Shown here: in pieces, positions 30,602 through 39,148 of the stretch
Layout of the letters: every line of letters begins with the position of its first letter
Numbering within the stretch: position 1 is the stretch's first letter
Source: an uncultured beta proteobacterium
GTDB taxonomy: Bacteria; Pseudomonadota; Gammaproteobacteria; Burkholderiales; SG8-41
Length of the DNA stretch: 64,000 nt
NCBI GenBank assembly: GCA_903885665.1
Contig: CAISJL010000183.1
Coordinates: 1 to 64,000 of the forward strand
Direction of reading: 5' to 3'
Position numbers and translations under genes: made by a program
Notes under the pieces: generated by a model
Databases searched by the model: none
Told to the model about the DNA's origin: nothing
Seen by the model: the letters and a program-made list of their open reading frames with translations, nothing else

Positions 30602-31390
30602 TTACTCCCCTTTGAAATTAGGCTCTCTACGTTCTCGCCAAGCCAAATGACTCTCTCTGGTGTCGGCAGTGCCTTCTAACGCAAGAAAACGATATAAGTC
30701 CAATAATGCAGAATCACTTAGATCAGGCATGTCCATGCCTTGATTTAATGATTCAACCATTAAACGTGAGGATAACGGTGGATGCGCCGATATATGCTCA
30801 GCTACTTCCATTGCTTTTTGCATCAGATTGTCGTGAGGCACTACCCATTGGGCAAGTCCAATACGATAAGCTTCATCCGCTTTAAGCGGGAAACCCATCC
30901 CCAAACGCATTGCATGACCTTTTCCAACCCAACGTGCTAACCGAACCGATGCACCCTGTGCAGGTAAAATACCGAGCCTAACTTGGGGTAGACGCCACTC
31001 AGCTTTTTCTGAAGCTACAATTAAATCACAGCAATATGTGACAATACAGCCAATTCCTATTGCATAGCCATTTACAGCTGCAATTAAGGGCTTGGAAAAC
31101 TCATCCATTAATCTAAAAATGTGTTTTCTGCGTTTGGGTAGGTTTTTAATAAAGGCACCGGTAGACTTTAACTGATGGGTATTCGGGTTTTTCAAATCTG
31201 CACCTGCAGAAAATGCGCCGCCTGCGTCATCACCCGTCAAAATCACACATCGAATAGAATCGTCTTCTTCGGCTTCTTCGAAGCGTTTAATCAACTCATC
31301 ATAGTACTCTTCACACCAAGCGTTTCTGGAATCTGGCCTGCTTAAAGTCAGAATCATCACATGATTACGTTTCTCATATAACAATGGCAT
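30602..31390 (-). CDS. Enoyl-CoA hydratase/isomerase family protein
   Basis: 262 aa; TLSRPDSRNAWCEEYYDEL, GGAFSAGADLKNP, AVNGYAIGIGCIVTYCCDLIVASEKAEWRLPQVRLGILP. Confidence 0.92.
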   Translation of the reverse strand: MPLLYEKRNHVMILTLSRPDSRNAWCEEYYDELIKRFEEAEEDDSIRCVILTGDDAGGAFSAGADLKNPNTHQLKSTGAFIKNLPKRRKHIFRLMDEFSKPLIAAVNGYAIGIGCIVTYCCDLIVASEKAEWRLPQVRLGILPAQGASVRLARWVGKGHAMRLGMGFPLKADEAYRIGLAQWVVPHDNLMQKAMEVAEHISAHPPLSSRLMVESLNQGMDMPDLSDSALLDLYRFLALEGTADTRESHLAWRERREPNFKGE

Positions 31391-31436
31391 TGATCACTCC
31401 AATTTTATAATTAGACATTAAAAAATACTTCTTCAA

Positions 31437-32474
31437 TTAGTCCGCTTTCATACCAACAGCTTTTATTACTCGACTGTTTAGCGCCAGCTCTTTACTAATC
31501 ATTTTAGAAAATTCAGTTGGTGTAGAACCTACAATATCTGTGCCCTGAAAATCAAAACGTTCTTTAACATCAGGTAATATTAATAATTGCGAAATTTTCT
31601 GATACAAAAAATCAATAATCTCTTTAGGCGTGCCGGCAGGCGCTAATAGTCCTTGCCAAGGTGCCGTATTAAAATCTGCAACACCAGACTCTAAAAATGT
31701 GGGTACAAGGGGCAGGTATGACTCTCGCTTATTGGCAGAAGTACCTAACACTTTCACTTTACCACTTTTTAAATGTCCCATTACGGTTGGCGGCGTAGTA
31801 AATATCACTTGCACCTCATTTTGAATCAGTGCCGTTAGTGCTGGTGCTCCCCCTTTGAAAGGGATAGAGGTCATTTTGATGTCGGTAATCATCTTAAAAA
31901 CCTCTGCGGCTAACGCGCCAGAGCTACTTGGAGTCGCCCAAGCAACATTTAAGGTGTTAGGCTTGGCTTTTGCAAACGCGATAAGCTCTGCAACCGTATT
32001 GACGGGCACTTGCGAATTGACGGTTAGCAGCAAGGACTGCTGTCCAGCTAAGGTAACAGCAGAAAAATCTTTATATACATCATATGGAATATTTTTAAAA
32101 ATAAATGGCACTATCGTATGTGCCGCATAGGTGAATAGCAAGGTATAACCATCTGGACGTGCTTTGGCAACAATTTCATTACCAAGAATGCCACCAGCAC
32201 CAGGTCGATTATCAACAACAATAGATTTCCCAAGTGTGTCACTGAGTTTGTTGATGACAATACGCGCAATAATATCGGTTCCGCCAGCTGCTGCGACCGG
32301 AACAATAACTCGAATTGCCCTTGCAGGATAAATTGGTCTAATGGAGTTACCTATCTTAGTGTCAGCACCAAAACTAAGACTACAATACAGACAGCAACTC
32401 GCAATTAGTGAATACCTGAAGAAAATTTTAAAAGATATGTTTAGATTTGAATATTTATTTAATATTAAGAACAT
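31437..32474 (-). CDS. Bug/TctC family tripartite tricarboxylate transporter receptor
   Basis: YPARAIRVIVPVAAAGGTDIIARIVINKLSDTLGKSIVVDNRPGAGGILGNEIVAKARPDGYTLLF. Confidence 0.93.
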   Translation of the reverse strand: MFLILNKYSNLNISFKIFFRYSLIASCCLYCSLSFGADTKIGNSIRPIYPARAIRVIVPVAAAGGTDIIARIVINKLSDTLGKSIVVDNRPGAGGILGNEIVAKARPDGYTLLFTYAAHTIVPFIFKNIPYDVYKDFSAVTLAGQQSLLLTVNSQVPVNTVAELIAFAKAKPNTLNVAWATPSSSGALAAEVFKMITDIKMTSIPFKGGAPALTALIQNEVQVIFTTPPTVMGHLKSGKVKVLGTSANKRESYLPLVPTFLESGVADFNTAPWQGLLAPAGTPKEIIDFLYQKISQLLILPDVKERFDFQGTDIVGSTPTEFSKMISKELALNSRVIKAVGMKAD

Positions 32475-32533
32475 ATCGATACAATCAATTCCCTATACAA
32501 TAAAAATATCGTCAGGTAAAAAATCTAAAAAAA

Positions 32534-32609
32534 TGGTGGGGCGTGGAGGATTTGAACCTACGACCAACGGATTAAGAGTCCGCTGCTCTACCAACTGAGC
32601 TAACGCCCC
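32534..32609 (-). tRNA. tRNA-Lys (anticodon CTT)
   Basis: Minus-strand GGGGCGTTAGCTCAGTTGGTAGAGCAGCGGACTCTTAATCCGTTGGTCGTAGGTTCAAATCCTCCACGCCCCACCA; loop CTCTTAA; encoded CCA. Confidence 0.94.
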
Positions 32610-32786
32610 ATTCATTAATTATAACGCAGAAATACGCTAGTTTAAAAAAACATCTATCAAAATAATTGATTGATTAGAACGCGCACTAATCTAATAAACA
32701 ATAACATGATCAAACACAACATTTAATTCTATCTGGTCACTAGATCGCTTTTTCAAACGAGAAAAAAGTGGTTCACGCATTGCATA

Positions 32787-33770
32787 TTAATCAGCTTTCA
32801 TACCAGCAGATTTAGCAACGCTAGCCCATTTTTGCAAATCAGCTTTAATCATTCTGGAAATCTGATCTGGAGTTTTAATATCAATTTCAACCCCTTCATT
32901 ATTAAAGCGTTTTAGGACTTCAGGGTTTTTTAAATATTGACTAATTTCGTTATTGATTTTCATGATAATTGACGTTGAAACCCCAGTCGGTGCAGCAATT
33001 GCCCACCAGTTTGCAGCTTCGTAATTTGATACACCTGATTCATGAATCGTTGGAAGCTCTGGAAACATCGTTGTTCGTTTTAGTCCACCGGTTGCGATAG
33101 GCTTTAATCGACCAGAACGAATATGCGGAATGGCCTGAACAATCGAGCCAACGATCATGTGTGCCTGCCCTCCCATGACATCAACCATGGCAGGCATCCC
33201 ACCCTTATACAATACAATCGTAAAATCTTGACCCGATAAGGTTTTAAATAAAGCAGAAGCAAAATGTTGAAACCCACCTGCAGAGGCCATCGTATAAAAA
33301 CCGGGCTTACTTTTAGCTAGGCTTAAAATTTCTTTGACTGATGTAGCAGCCAATAAAGAACCGGTTGTTAATACGGTAGGACCACTACCTAAAAAGCCAA
33401 CCCATTCAAATGCATTTAATGAATCATATGGTAATTTTTTTAATGCGGGGTTCATAGTAAAGGCAGCTGAAGCCATTAATAAAGTATACCCATCTTTAGC
33501 AGATCGAGAGACTATTTCCGTGCCAATAATACCTTCAGCGCCAGAGCGGTTATCAACTACAACTGGTTTCCCTAGGCGATCGCCTAAGTAAATTGTAAAT
33601 CCTCTCGCCATAATGTCATTACTACCGCCAGCAGCTTGCGGCACTATGAGCCGAATTGGTTTGCTAGGATAGCCCTTATCAGGTTTAGTTTGGCTTAGCG
33701 CGCTGGCTGCTGAAAACAGAACTAAAAAGCCTAAAATTGGACTTAAAGTATATTGAAATAACCTCATCAC
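32787..33770 (-). CDS. Bug/TctC family tripartite tricarboxylate transporter receptor
   Basis: YPSKPIRLIVPQAAGGSNDIMARGFTIYLGDRLGKPVVVDNRSGAEGIIGTEIVSRSAKDGYTLL. Confidence 0.93.
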   Translation of the reverse strand: MMRLFQYTLSPILGFLVLFSAASALSQTKPDKGYPSKPIRLIVPQAAGGSNDIMARGFTIYLGDRLGKPVVVDNRSGAEGIIGTEIVSRSAKDGYTLLMASAAFTMNPALKKLPYDSLNAFEWVGFLGSGPTVLTTGSLLAATSVKEILSLAKSKPGFYTMASAGGFQHFASALFKTLSGQDFTIVLYKGGMPAMVDVMGGQAHMIVGSIVQAIPHIRSGRLKPIATGGLKRTTMFPELPTIHESGVSNYEAANWWAIAAPTGVSTSIIMKINNEISQYLKNPEVLKRFNNEGVEIDIKTPDQISRMIKADLQKWASVAKSAGMKAD

Positions 33771-33920
33771 GCCCCCTCGATACCTAGAATTTATCTATTA
33801 TTAAAATGTACGATAAAAAACATTCGGAATATTGCTATACTGATTATAAATAAGCGATATAAATACCAATATAAATCCACATCGTGTAAACGTCAGATCG
33901 CACTTTTTTGAAAGAAAATT

Positions 33921-34787
33921 ATGCTAAATAAATTTACAACAATCGAACAAGCAGCCATGGCAGTTAAATCGGGGATGCAAATAGTAATGAGTGCAAACCT
34001 AAGTCGGTCCCCCATGGCAATATTACGCCAAATCGTAAAGCAAGGAACAGAAAAGTTACGTATTGTGGGCGTTGTTGGTGGTGATTTGAATATTGACTTC
34101 TTAGTAGGTGCAAATGCAGTCGCATCTGTTGATACTTGTAGCGTGACTATGGGTGAATTCGCTAGAACAGGTCCAAATTTCTCACGCCATCTTTTGGCTA
34201 AACGAGTGCTGTCGCTAGATAATACTTGAGGGGTTTTATTTTCACAGGCCCAGGCTGGGTCTATGGGTGTGCCTTATGTGCCGATTATTGGTTTAATTGG
34301 TACCGATATTTTAAAACGACGTCTGGATATGAAGATTGTTGAAAACCCTTTTAACCCAGATGTTAAAACTGTTGTTGCTCAATCTCTGCGACCAGATATT
34401 GCGATATTCCATGCACAGAGCGCAGATAAACTTGGCAATATATCCTGTGGCTATGATGCAGAAGTCGTCATGTTGGCCGAAGGCGCAAAACATGTCATCG
34501 TTACTGTAGAGAGCGTGGTCGATAAAATCACTGAAAAAGATTCTGTTGGAACTTATATTCCATCAATACTGGTGAATTCAATTGTTCATGCGCCTTATGG
34601 CGCTCACCCTTCAGGTTGCGCAGGGCTTTATGATCCAGATAAAGTCCACATGCAAGCGTATGTAAAAGCTTCACAAAGTGAAGAAACATTCCAAGAATAT
34701 CTCAAAAAATATGTTCATGGGATAAGCAGTCACGAGGAATACATCGATATGGCGATTCCAGATCACATTAAAAAAACAATTAAATAA
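33921..34787 (+). pseudogene. CoA-transferase subunit A (acyl-CoA:acetate/3-ketoacid or glutaconate CoA-transferase-like) interrupted by a single in-frame TGA at 34227-34229
   Basis: Track ORFs 33921..34229 and 34263..34787 are in the same frame (offset 342 nt). Readthrough gives ...FARTGPNFSRHLLAKRVLSLDNT*GVLFSQAQAGSMGVPYVPIIGLIGTDIL.... Confidence 0.8.
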
Positions 34788-35527
34788 TGATGACAACCAA
34801 TATGAATACCTATAACCCGGTAGAACTGATGGTCGTTTTATTATCTCGTGAAGTCAGGGATAATGAAATCTCAGCTTGCGGTGCCCTGTCTCACATCCCA
34901 GCAGCGGGGATGTTGTTAGCAAAGGAATTGCATGCACGCAACGCTGAATTAATTATTTTAAATTCCATATTCAATCCGTTTAAAACCTCTCGTCAATTTC
35001 ACTATTTGGCTCAACGCGGTGAATTGGGTTTATTTTTTGTCAGTGGCATTCAAATAGATCAGTATGCAAATTACAATCTTCATCAATTGGGACCAGACCA
35101 CGCGCAACCCGATGTGAGATTCCCGGGCGGATATGGCGGGGGTTTAATCTATTATGCGGCAAGGCGTTCAGTTGCATTTAGAACTGAGCATACCAAGCGC
35201 TCATTTGTTGAGAACGTTGATTACATTTCAGCTGCAGGGAGTAGCCCAGAAGATACGCTACGACTTGGTGGTCCTAGTAAGGTAATTACTCCAAAAGTAA
35301 CCTTTATGTTTAATAGAAAAATCAATCGCCTGGAGCTCGAGTCTATACATGCAGGATTTACGCTTGAAGATATAGTCAATAATACCGGCTTCGCTGTATC
35401 TAACGAGCATGCTATTCAAACTGCAGAACCTTCAGAATTAGAGCTATATACGCTTAGAAATATAGTTCGGCAGAGAATGATCAATACGAACACTTATGCA
35501 AAATGGGCCGAAAACTCTTTAAATTAG
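34787..35527 (+). CDS. CoA-transferase subunit B
   Basis: 246 aa; overlaps the end of subunit A (TAATGATG); CGALSHIPAAGMLLAKELHA, DVRFPGGYGGGLIYYAARRSVAFRTEHTKRSFVENVDYISAAG. Confidence 0.82.
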   Translation: MMTTNMNTYNPVELMVVLLSREVRDNEISACGALSHIPAAGMLLAKELHARNAELIILNSIFNPFKTSRQFHYLAQRGELGLFFVSGIQIDQYANYNLHQLGPDHAQPDVRFPGGYGGGLIYYAARRSVAFRTEHTKRSFVENVDYISAAGSSPEDTLRLGGPSKVITPKVTFMFNRKINRLELESIHAGFTLEDIVNNTGFAVSNEHAIQTAEPSELELYTLRNIVRQRMINTNTYAKWAENSLN

Positions 35528-35531
35528 AATT

Positions 35532-36482
35532 ATGTCAAACACACAAAATCACATACAGTCAATCCAAGATATTGAAAATGGATTAGCCAATACGGGCTAC
35601 ATCTCAAATACCCAAATCTCTACTGCTGTTTTTATTGCGCAGCAATTACAAAAACCCATTCTAGTTGAAGGTCCTGCTGGAGTGGGCAAAACGGAACTTG
35701 CAAAATCCTTATCTACTTGGCTACATAAACCATTAATACGCATGCAATGCTATGAGGGGCTGGATGAGTCAAAAGCACTGTACGAATGGAAATATGGAAA
35801 ACAATTGCTGTACACACAGATCCTTAAGGATAAAATTGGTTCAGTCATTAGCGAGTCCGATTCACTGAATGGAGCTTTAGAGAAGTTACATGATTTTGGC
35901 GACATATTCTTTTCTCGTAACTTCCTAGAGCCTAGACCTTTACTCCAAGCACTGGAACAGCCTGAAGGCTGTATATTACTTATTGATGAGATTGATAAAT
36001 CTGATCAAGAGTTTGAGGCCTTTCTATTGGAAATCTTATCTGACTATCAGGTTTCAGTGCCTGAAATTGGTAAAATCAGCGCCATTGTCCCGCCGTTAGT
36101 GCTATTAACATCGAATTCAACACGTGACCTTGGCGATGCCCTAAAGCGTAGATGCTTACATTTGCACATCGGGTTTCCTGATGAGCGTTTAGAAGAAAAA
36201 ATTATCAATTCTAGAGTTCCGGATATCAACAAAAAACTACTCAAACAAATTGTCAGTTTTGTGCAACAGCTGAGGTCCTTAGATTTAAAAAAAGTGCCCT
36301 CTGTAAGCGAAACTATCGACTGGGCTAAGGTCCTAATATTATTTCATACAAGCATTCTTGACACCGATACTGTCAATGAGACGCTAAATGTACTTTTAAA
36401 ATTTGAGTCTGATATCGAAACCGCGCGGAAACAAACCCACACCTTAACTCAACAGTCACAACGCGCTTCTGAAATCAGTTAA
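35532..36482 (+). CDS. MoxR-type AAA+ ATPase (CoxD-like)
   Basis: 316 aa; Walker A VEGPAGVGKTELAKSL, Walker B ILLIDEIDKSD, sensor LLTSNSTRDLGDALKRRCLHLHIGFPDE. Confidence 0.9.
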   Translation: MSNTQNHIQSIQDIENGLANTGYISNTQISTAVFIAQQLQKPILVEGPAGVGKTELAKSLSTWLHKPLIRMQCYEGLDESKALYEWKYGKQLLYTQILKDKIGSVISESDSLNGALEKLHDFGDIFFSRNFLEPRPLLQALEQPEGCILLIDEIDKSDQEFEAFLLEILSDYQVSVPEIGKISAIVPPLVLLTSNSTRDLGDALKRRCLHLHIGFPDERLEEKIINSRVPDINKKLLKQIVSFVQQLRSLDLKKVPSVSETIDWAKVLILFHTSILDTDTVNETLNVLLKFESDIETARKQTHTLTQQSQRASEIS

Positions 36483-37888
36483 TGCAGCATCAAGAGCAAA
36501 AATTTATATTTGAGAATGGACACTTAGCCAGTAAACCTTTGCGTCAATTCTTACAGGTTGCAAGAGGTGCCGGCTTGCGCATATCTGCTGCTGAAAGTAT
36601 TGACGCAGCACGCTCTGTTGCTATTGTGGGTTGGAATAATAAAGCCATTACCAAAACTACACTATCACTTCTACTAGCAAAATCTCCAGAAGAGAAAAGT
36701 CAATTTGATCATATTTTTGAGCTCTACTTTAAAAGTCAAGAGTTTTTAAAATCAACGAATAACGAACATACAGAAGAATTAGATAAAACCTCAAATAATT
36801 TTAATCATTCAGATATCAGCCAACATAGCAACGAATTGACAGAGGCATTGTTACGAGATGACCAAGCCACACTAGCTAATCTGATTGCGCAAGCTGCAAA
36901 TGATATTGAGTTGGAAAATATTCGCTTATTTACCCAAAAAAATCTCTATACCAGAAGAATCCTTGAGCGAATGGGAATACGCGCTTTAGAAATGAAAATT
37001 TCTGCACAATCAGAAGCGCAATCTATTAATGAGTCCTCTGATTTTGATGTGTTAAGCGAACGTATTCATACGTTAAGAAACTCTGTGCGTGATTATGTTG
37101 AGCGTCAATTACTACTGTTTGGCAGAGCGCAAAGCGAACAGTTTCGGGAAGAATTGCTTAAATCCTCAAGAATTTCAAATTTAAATGCGCAAGATCTCAT
37201 TCGGATGAGACAGTTGGTTCGACAAATGGCAAAAAAATTAGCGGGTCGTTATGCCAAAATGCGAAAAAAACGGCTACGCGGTCAGCTGGATGTAAGACGC
37301 ACAATGCGCCGCAACATGGCCTGGGGTGGGATTCCATTCGTTACGCATTGGAAACAAAAACGTATAGAAAAACCTAAGGTGATGGTCATCTGTGATGTTT
37401 CAGGATCTGTTGCTGCAATGTCTGGATTTCTGCTGATGTTTTTATATGCCCTAAATGAAGCGCTTTCAGATATACGATCATTTGCTTTTTCAGGGACCAT
37501 GATTGAAGTCAGTGATATCCTAGAGTCTGAGTCTGTAGAAAAAGCAATTGAAAAAATACTAGAAGTCATTGGATTTCAATCATCAAATTACGGTAGTTCT
37601 TTTACAGACTTTGACGAAAATTGGATTAGATTCCTTAGCCCTAAGACCACAGTGATTATTCTTGGCGATGCGAGGGGTAATAATACAGATCCAAAAGTTG
37701 AAATTCTTAAAAATATTGCTACCAGAAGTAAACAGTTAATCTGGCTAAATCCTGAATATGAGTCATCTTGGGGTACTGGTGATTCTGATATGCATAGATA
37801 TGCCCCATATTGCAAGCAAGTCACCGTATGCAATACACTCAGACACTTAGAAAATGCTATTAGCGAAATTATGGTGCACTCCACTTAA
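36482..37888 (+). CDS. VWA domain-containing CoxE-like protein
   Basis: 468 aa; DVRRTMRRNMAWGGIPFVTHWKQKRIEKPKVMVICDVSGSVAAMSGFLLMFLYAL (MIDAS DxSxS), GSSFTDF, TTVIILGDARGNNTDP, WLNPE; TAATG overlap with the ATPase gene. Confidence 0.9.
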   Translation: MQHQEQKFIFENGHLASKPLRQFLQVARGAGLRISAAESIDAARSVAIVGWNNKAITKTTLSLLLAKSPEEKSQFDHIFELYFKSQEFLKSTNNEHTEELDKTSNNFNHSDISQHSNELTEALLRDDQATLANLIAQAANDIELENIRLFTQKNLYTRRILERMGIRALEMKISAQSEAQSINESSDFDVLSERIHTLRNSVRDYVERQLLLFGRAQSEQFREELLKSSRISNLNAQDLIRMRQLVRQMAKKLAGRYAKMRKKRLRGQLDVRRTMRRNMAWGGIPFVTHWKQKRIEKPKVMVICDVSGSVAAMSGFLLMFLYALNEALSDIRSFAFSGTMIEVSDILESESVEKAIEKILEVIGFQSSNYGSSFTDFDENWIRFLSPKTTVIILGDARGNNTDPKVEILKNIATRSKQLIWLNPEYESSWGTGDSDMHRYAPYCKQVTVCNTLRHLENAISEIMVHST

Positions 37889-37915
37889 ATTCTAATCAAC
37901 ATTAAAGGATATGTC

Positions 37916-38197
37916 GTGAGAATTTATAAAATCCCATTTAATTTATTATTTTCATTATTTTCATTATCGTCACTATTATCAACTACCGCTTCTGCTCAGT
38001 CCGATTGCGCCACTTTAAAAGATAATGACTACAAGCATATGTGTCTAGCTACTTCGACCGGAAAATCCTCATTTTGTAACTCAATCAAAGATAACGATTC
38101 AAAAAACATGTGCCTAGCCAGAGTTGACTTAAAAAAAGCAAACTGCGACAAGATAAAAGCAAAAGACATTAAAAAAGAATGCCTAGCAATGTTCTAA
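37916..38197 (+). CDS. Small predicted secreted Cys-repeat protein (GTG start)
   Basis: 93 aa; signal peptide ending TTASAQS, then three C-x11-C-L-A repeats (CATLKDNDYKHMCLA / CNSIKDNDSKNMCLA / CDKIKAKDIKKECLA); AAAGGA upstream. Confidence 0.7.
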   Translation: MRIYKIPFNLLFSLFSLSSLLSTTASAQSDCATLKDNDYKHMCLATSTGKSSFCNSIKDNDSKNMCLARVDLKKANCDKIKAKDIKKECLAMF

Positions 38198-38207
38198 TTG
38201 ATTTGAA

Positions 38208-39101
38208 ATGAAAATTAATGAAAGGTGTCTGATGATTTCCTTTAAAAAACTTCATAATTACGTTGGTGCTGAAGTCAGTCCTATACAGCTTAAGAATGTA
38301 TTTGATCAGGTCATACTAGATCAGCTTGTATCTGGTATGGACACACATGGTGTATTAGTATTTAGAAACCAGATCATGAGTGACGAGGAGCAAATGGCGT
38401 TTTGTGAACGATTTGGCGGCCCCCTACATACCAAGCCTGGTGTTGCTGCCCTCGGAAAAAATAAATTCAATAATAACGCCATTGCTGACATTTCTAATGT
38501 CGATGAAAATGGTCAGATTAGAGCAGTAGACGATAGACGCAGAATGTATTCATTAGCAAATCGACTATGGCACACCGATGCCTCCTTCCAAAGTCCTGCA
38601 GGCCGATACTCAACGCTTTGTGCTAAAGTCATCCCTAAAGTAGGCGCCAATACTGAATTTGCAGATATGGCCGCCGCTTATGATGCACTGGATCACAATA
38701 CTAAGAATATGATTGCAGGACTGCATGTACATCACTCTATTGCTTATTCACGACAACTGCTCGGATTTAGTTTCTCCGAAGAGGAGTTGAATGAACTCAA
38801 AGGCGCGGTTCACCCATTGGTTCGTGTCAACCCTAGAACTCAGCAAAAATCTTTATATTTAGCCTCACATGCCAATAAAATCATAGAAATGCCGATTCCG
38901 GAGGGGAGACTTTTGCTAAGAGACCTGACCGAGCATGCAACTCAGCCACAATTTGTATATAGCCATCAATGGCAAGATCATGATTTTGTTATCTGGGATA
39001 ATTTAGCAACAATGCATAGAGCAACTGCTTTTGACGATGCAAAAACGCCTCGTGAACTCAGGCGAGTGACCACATTAGAATCGACCCCAAGTCATGCATA
39101 G
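38208..39101 (+). CDS. TauD/TfdA family Fe(II)/2-oxoglutarate-dependent dioxygenase (start may be ATG at 38232)
   Basis: GMDTHGVLVFRNQIMSDEEQMAFCERFG, metal-binding LWHTDASFQ (HxD), distal His in FVIWDNLATMHRA. Confidence 0.9.
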   Translation: MKINERCLMISFKKLHNYVGAEVSPIQLKNVFDQVILDQLVSGMDTHGVLVFRNQIMSDEEQMAFCERFGGPLHTKPGVAALGKNKFNNNAIADISNVDENGQIRAVDDRRRMYSLANRLWHTDASFQSPAGRYSTLCAKVIPKVGANTEFADMAAAYDALDHNTKNMIAGLHVHHSIAYSRQLLGFSFSEEELNELKGAVHPLVRVNPRTQQKSLYLASHANKIIEMPIPEGRLLLRDLTEHATQPQFVYSHQWQDHDFVIWDNLATMHRATAFDDAKTPRELRRVTTLESTPSHA

Positions 39102-39148
39102 GCTAGGCAGAACCTATGTAGCTTGCAGCAATAACATTTGTTAATCTA

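Noticed and set aside
32341-32598. Track ORF of 85 aa (+)
   Set aside because: Runs through the tRNA-Lys and the antisense of a TctC signal region; no protein-like features.
34227-34262. Selenocysteine insertion at the in-frame TGA
   Set aside because: Downstream hairpin has only a 3-nt loop and does not match bacterial SECIS geometry; no sel genes in the window; the family is not known to me as a selenoprotein. Kept only as a low-probability alternative to nonsense mutation.
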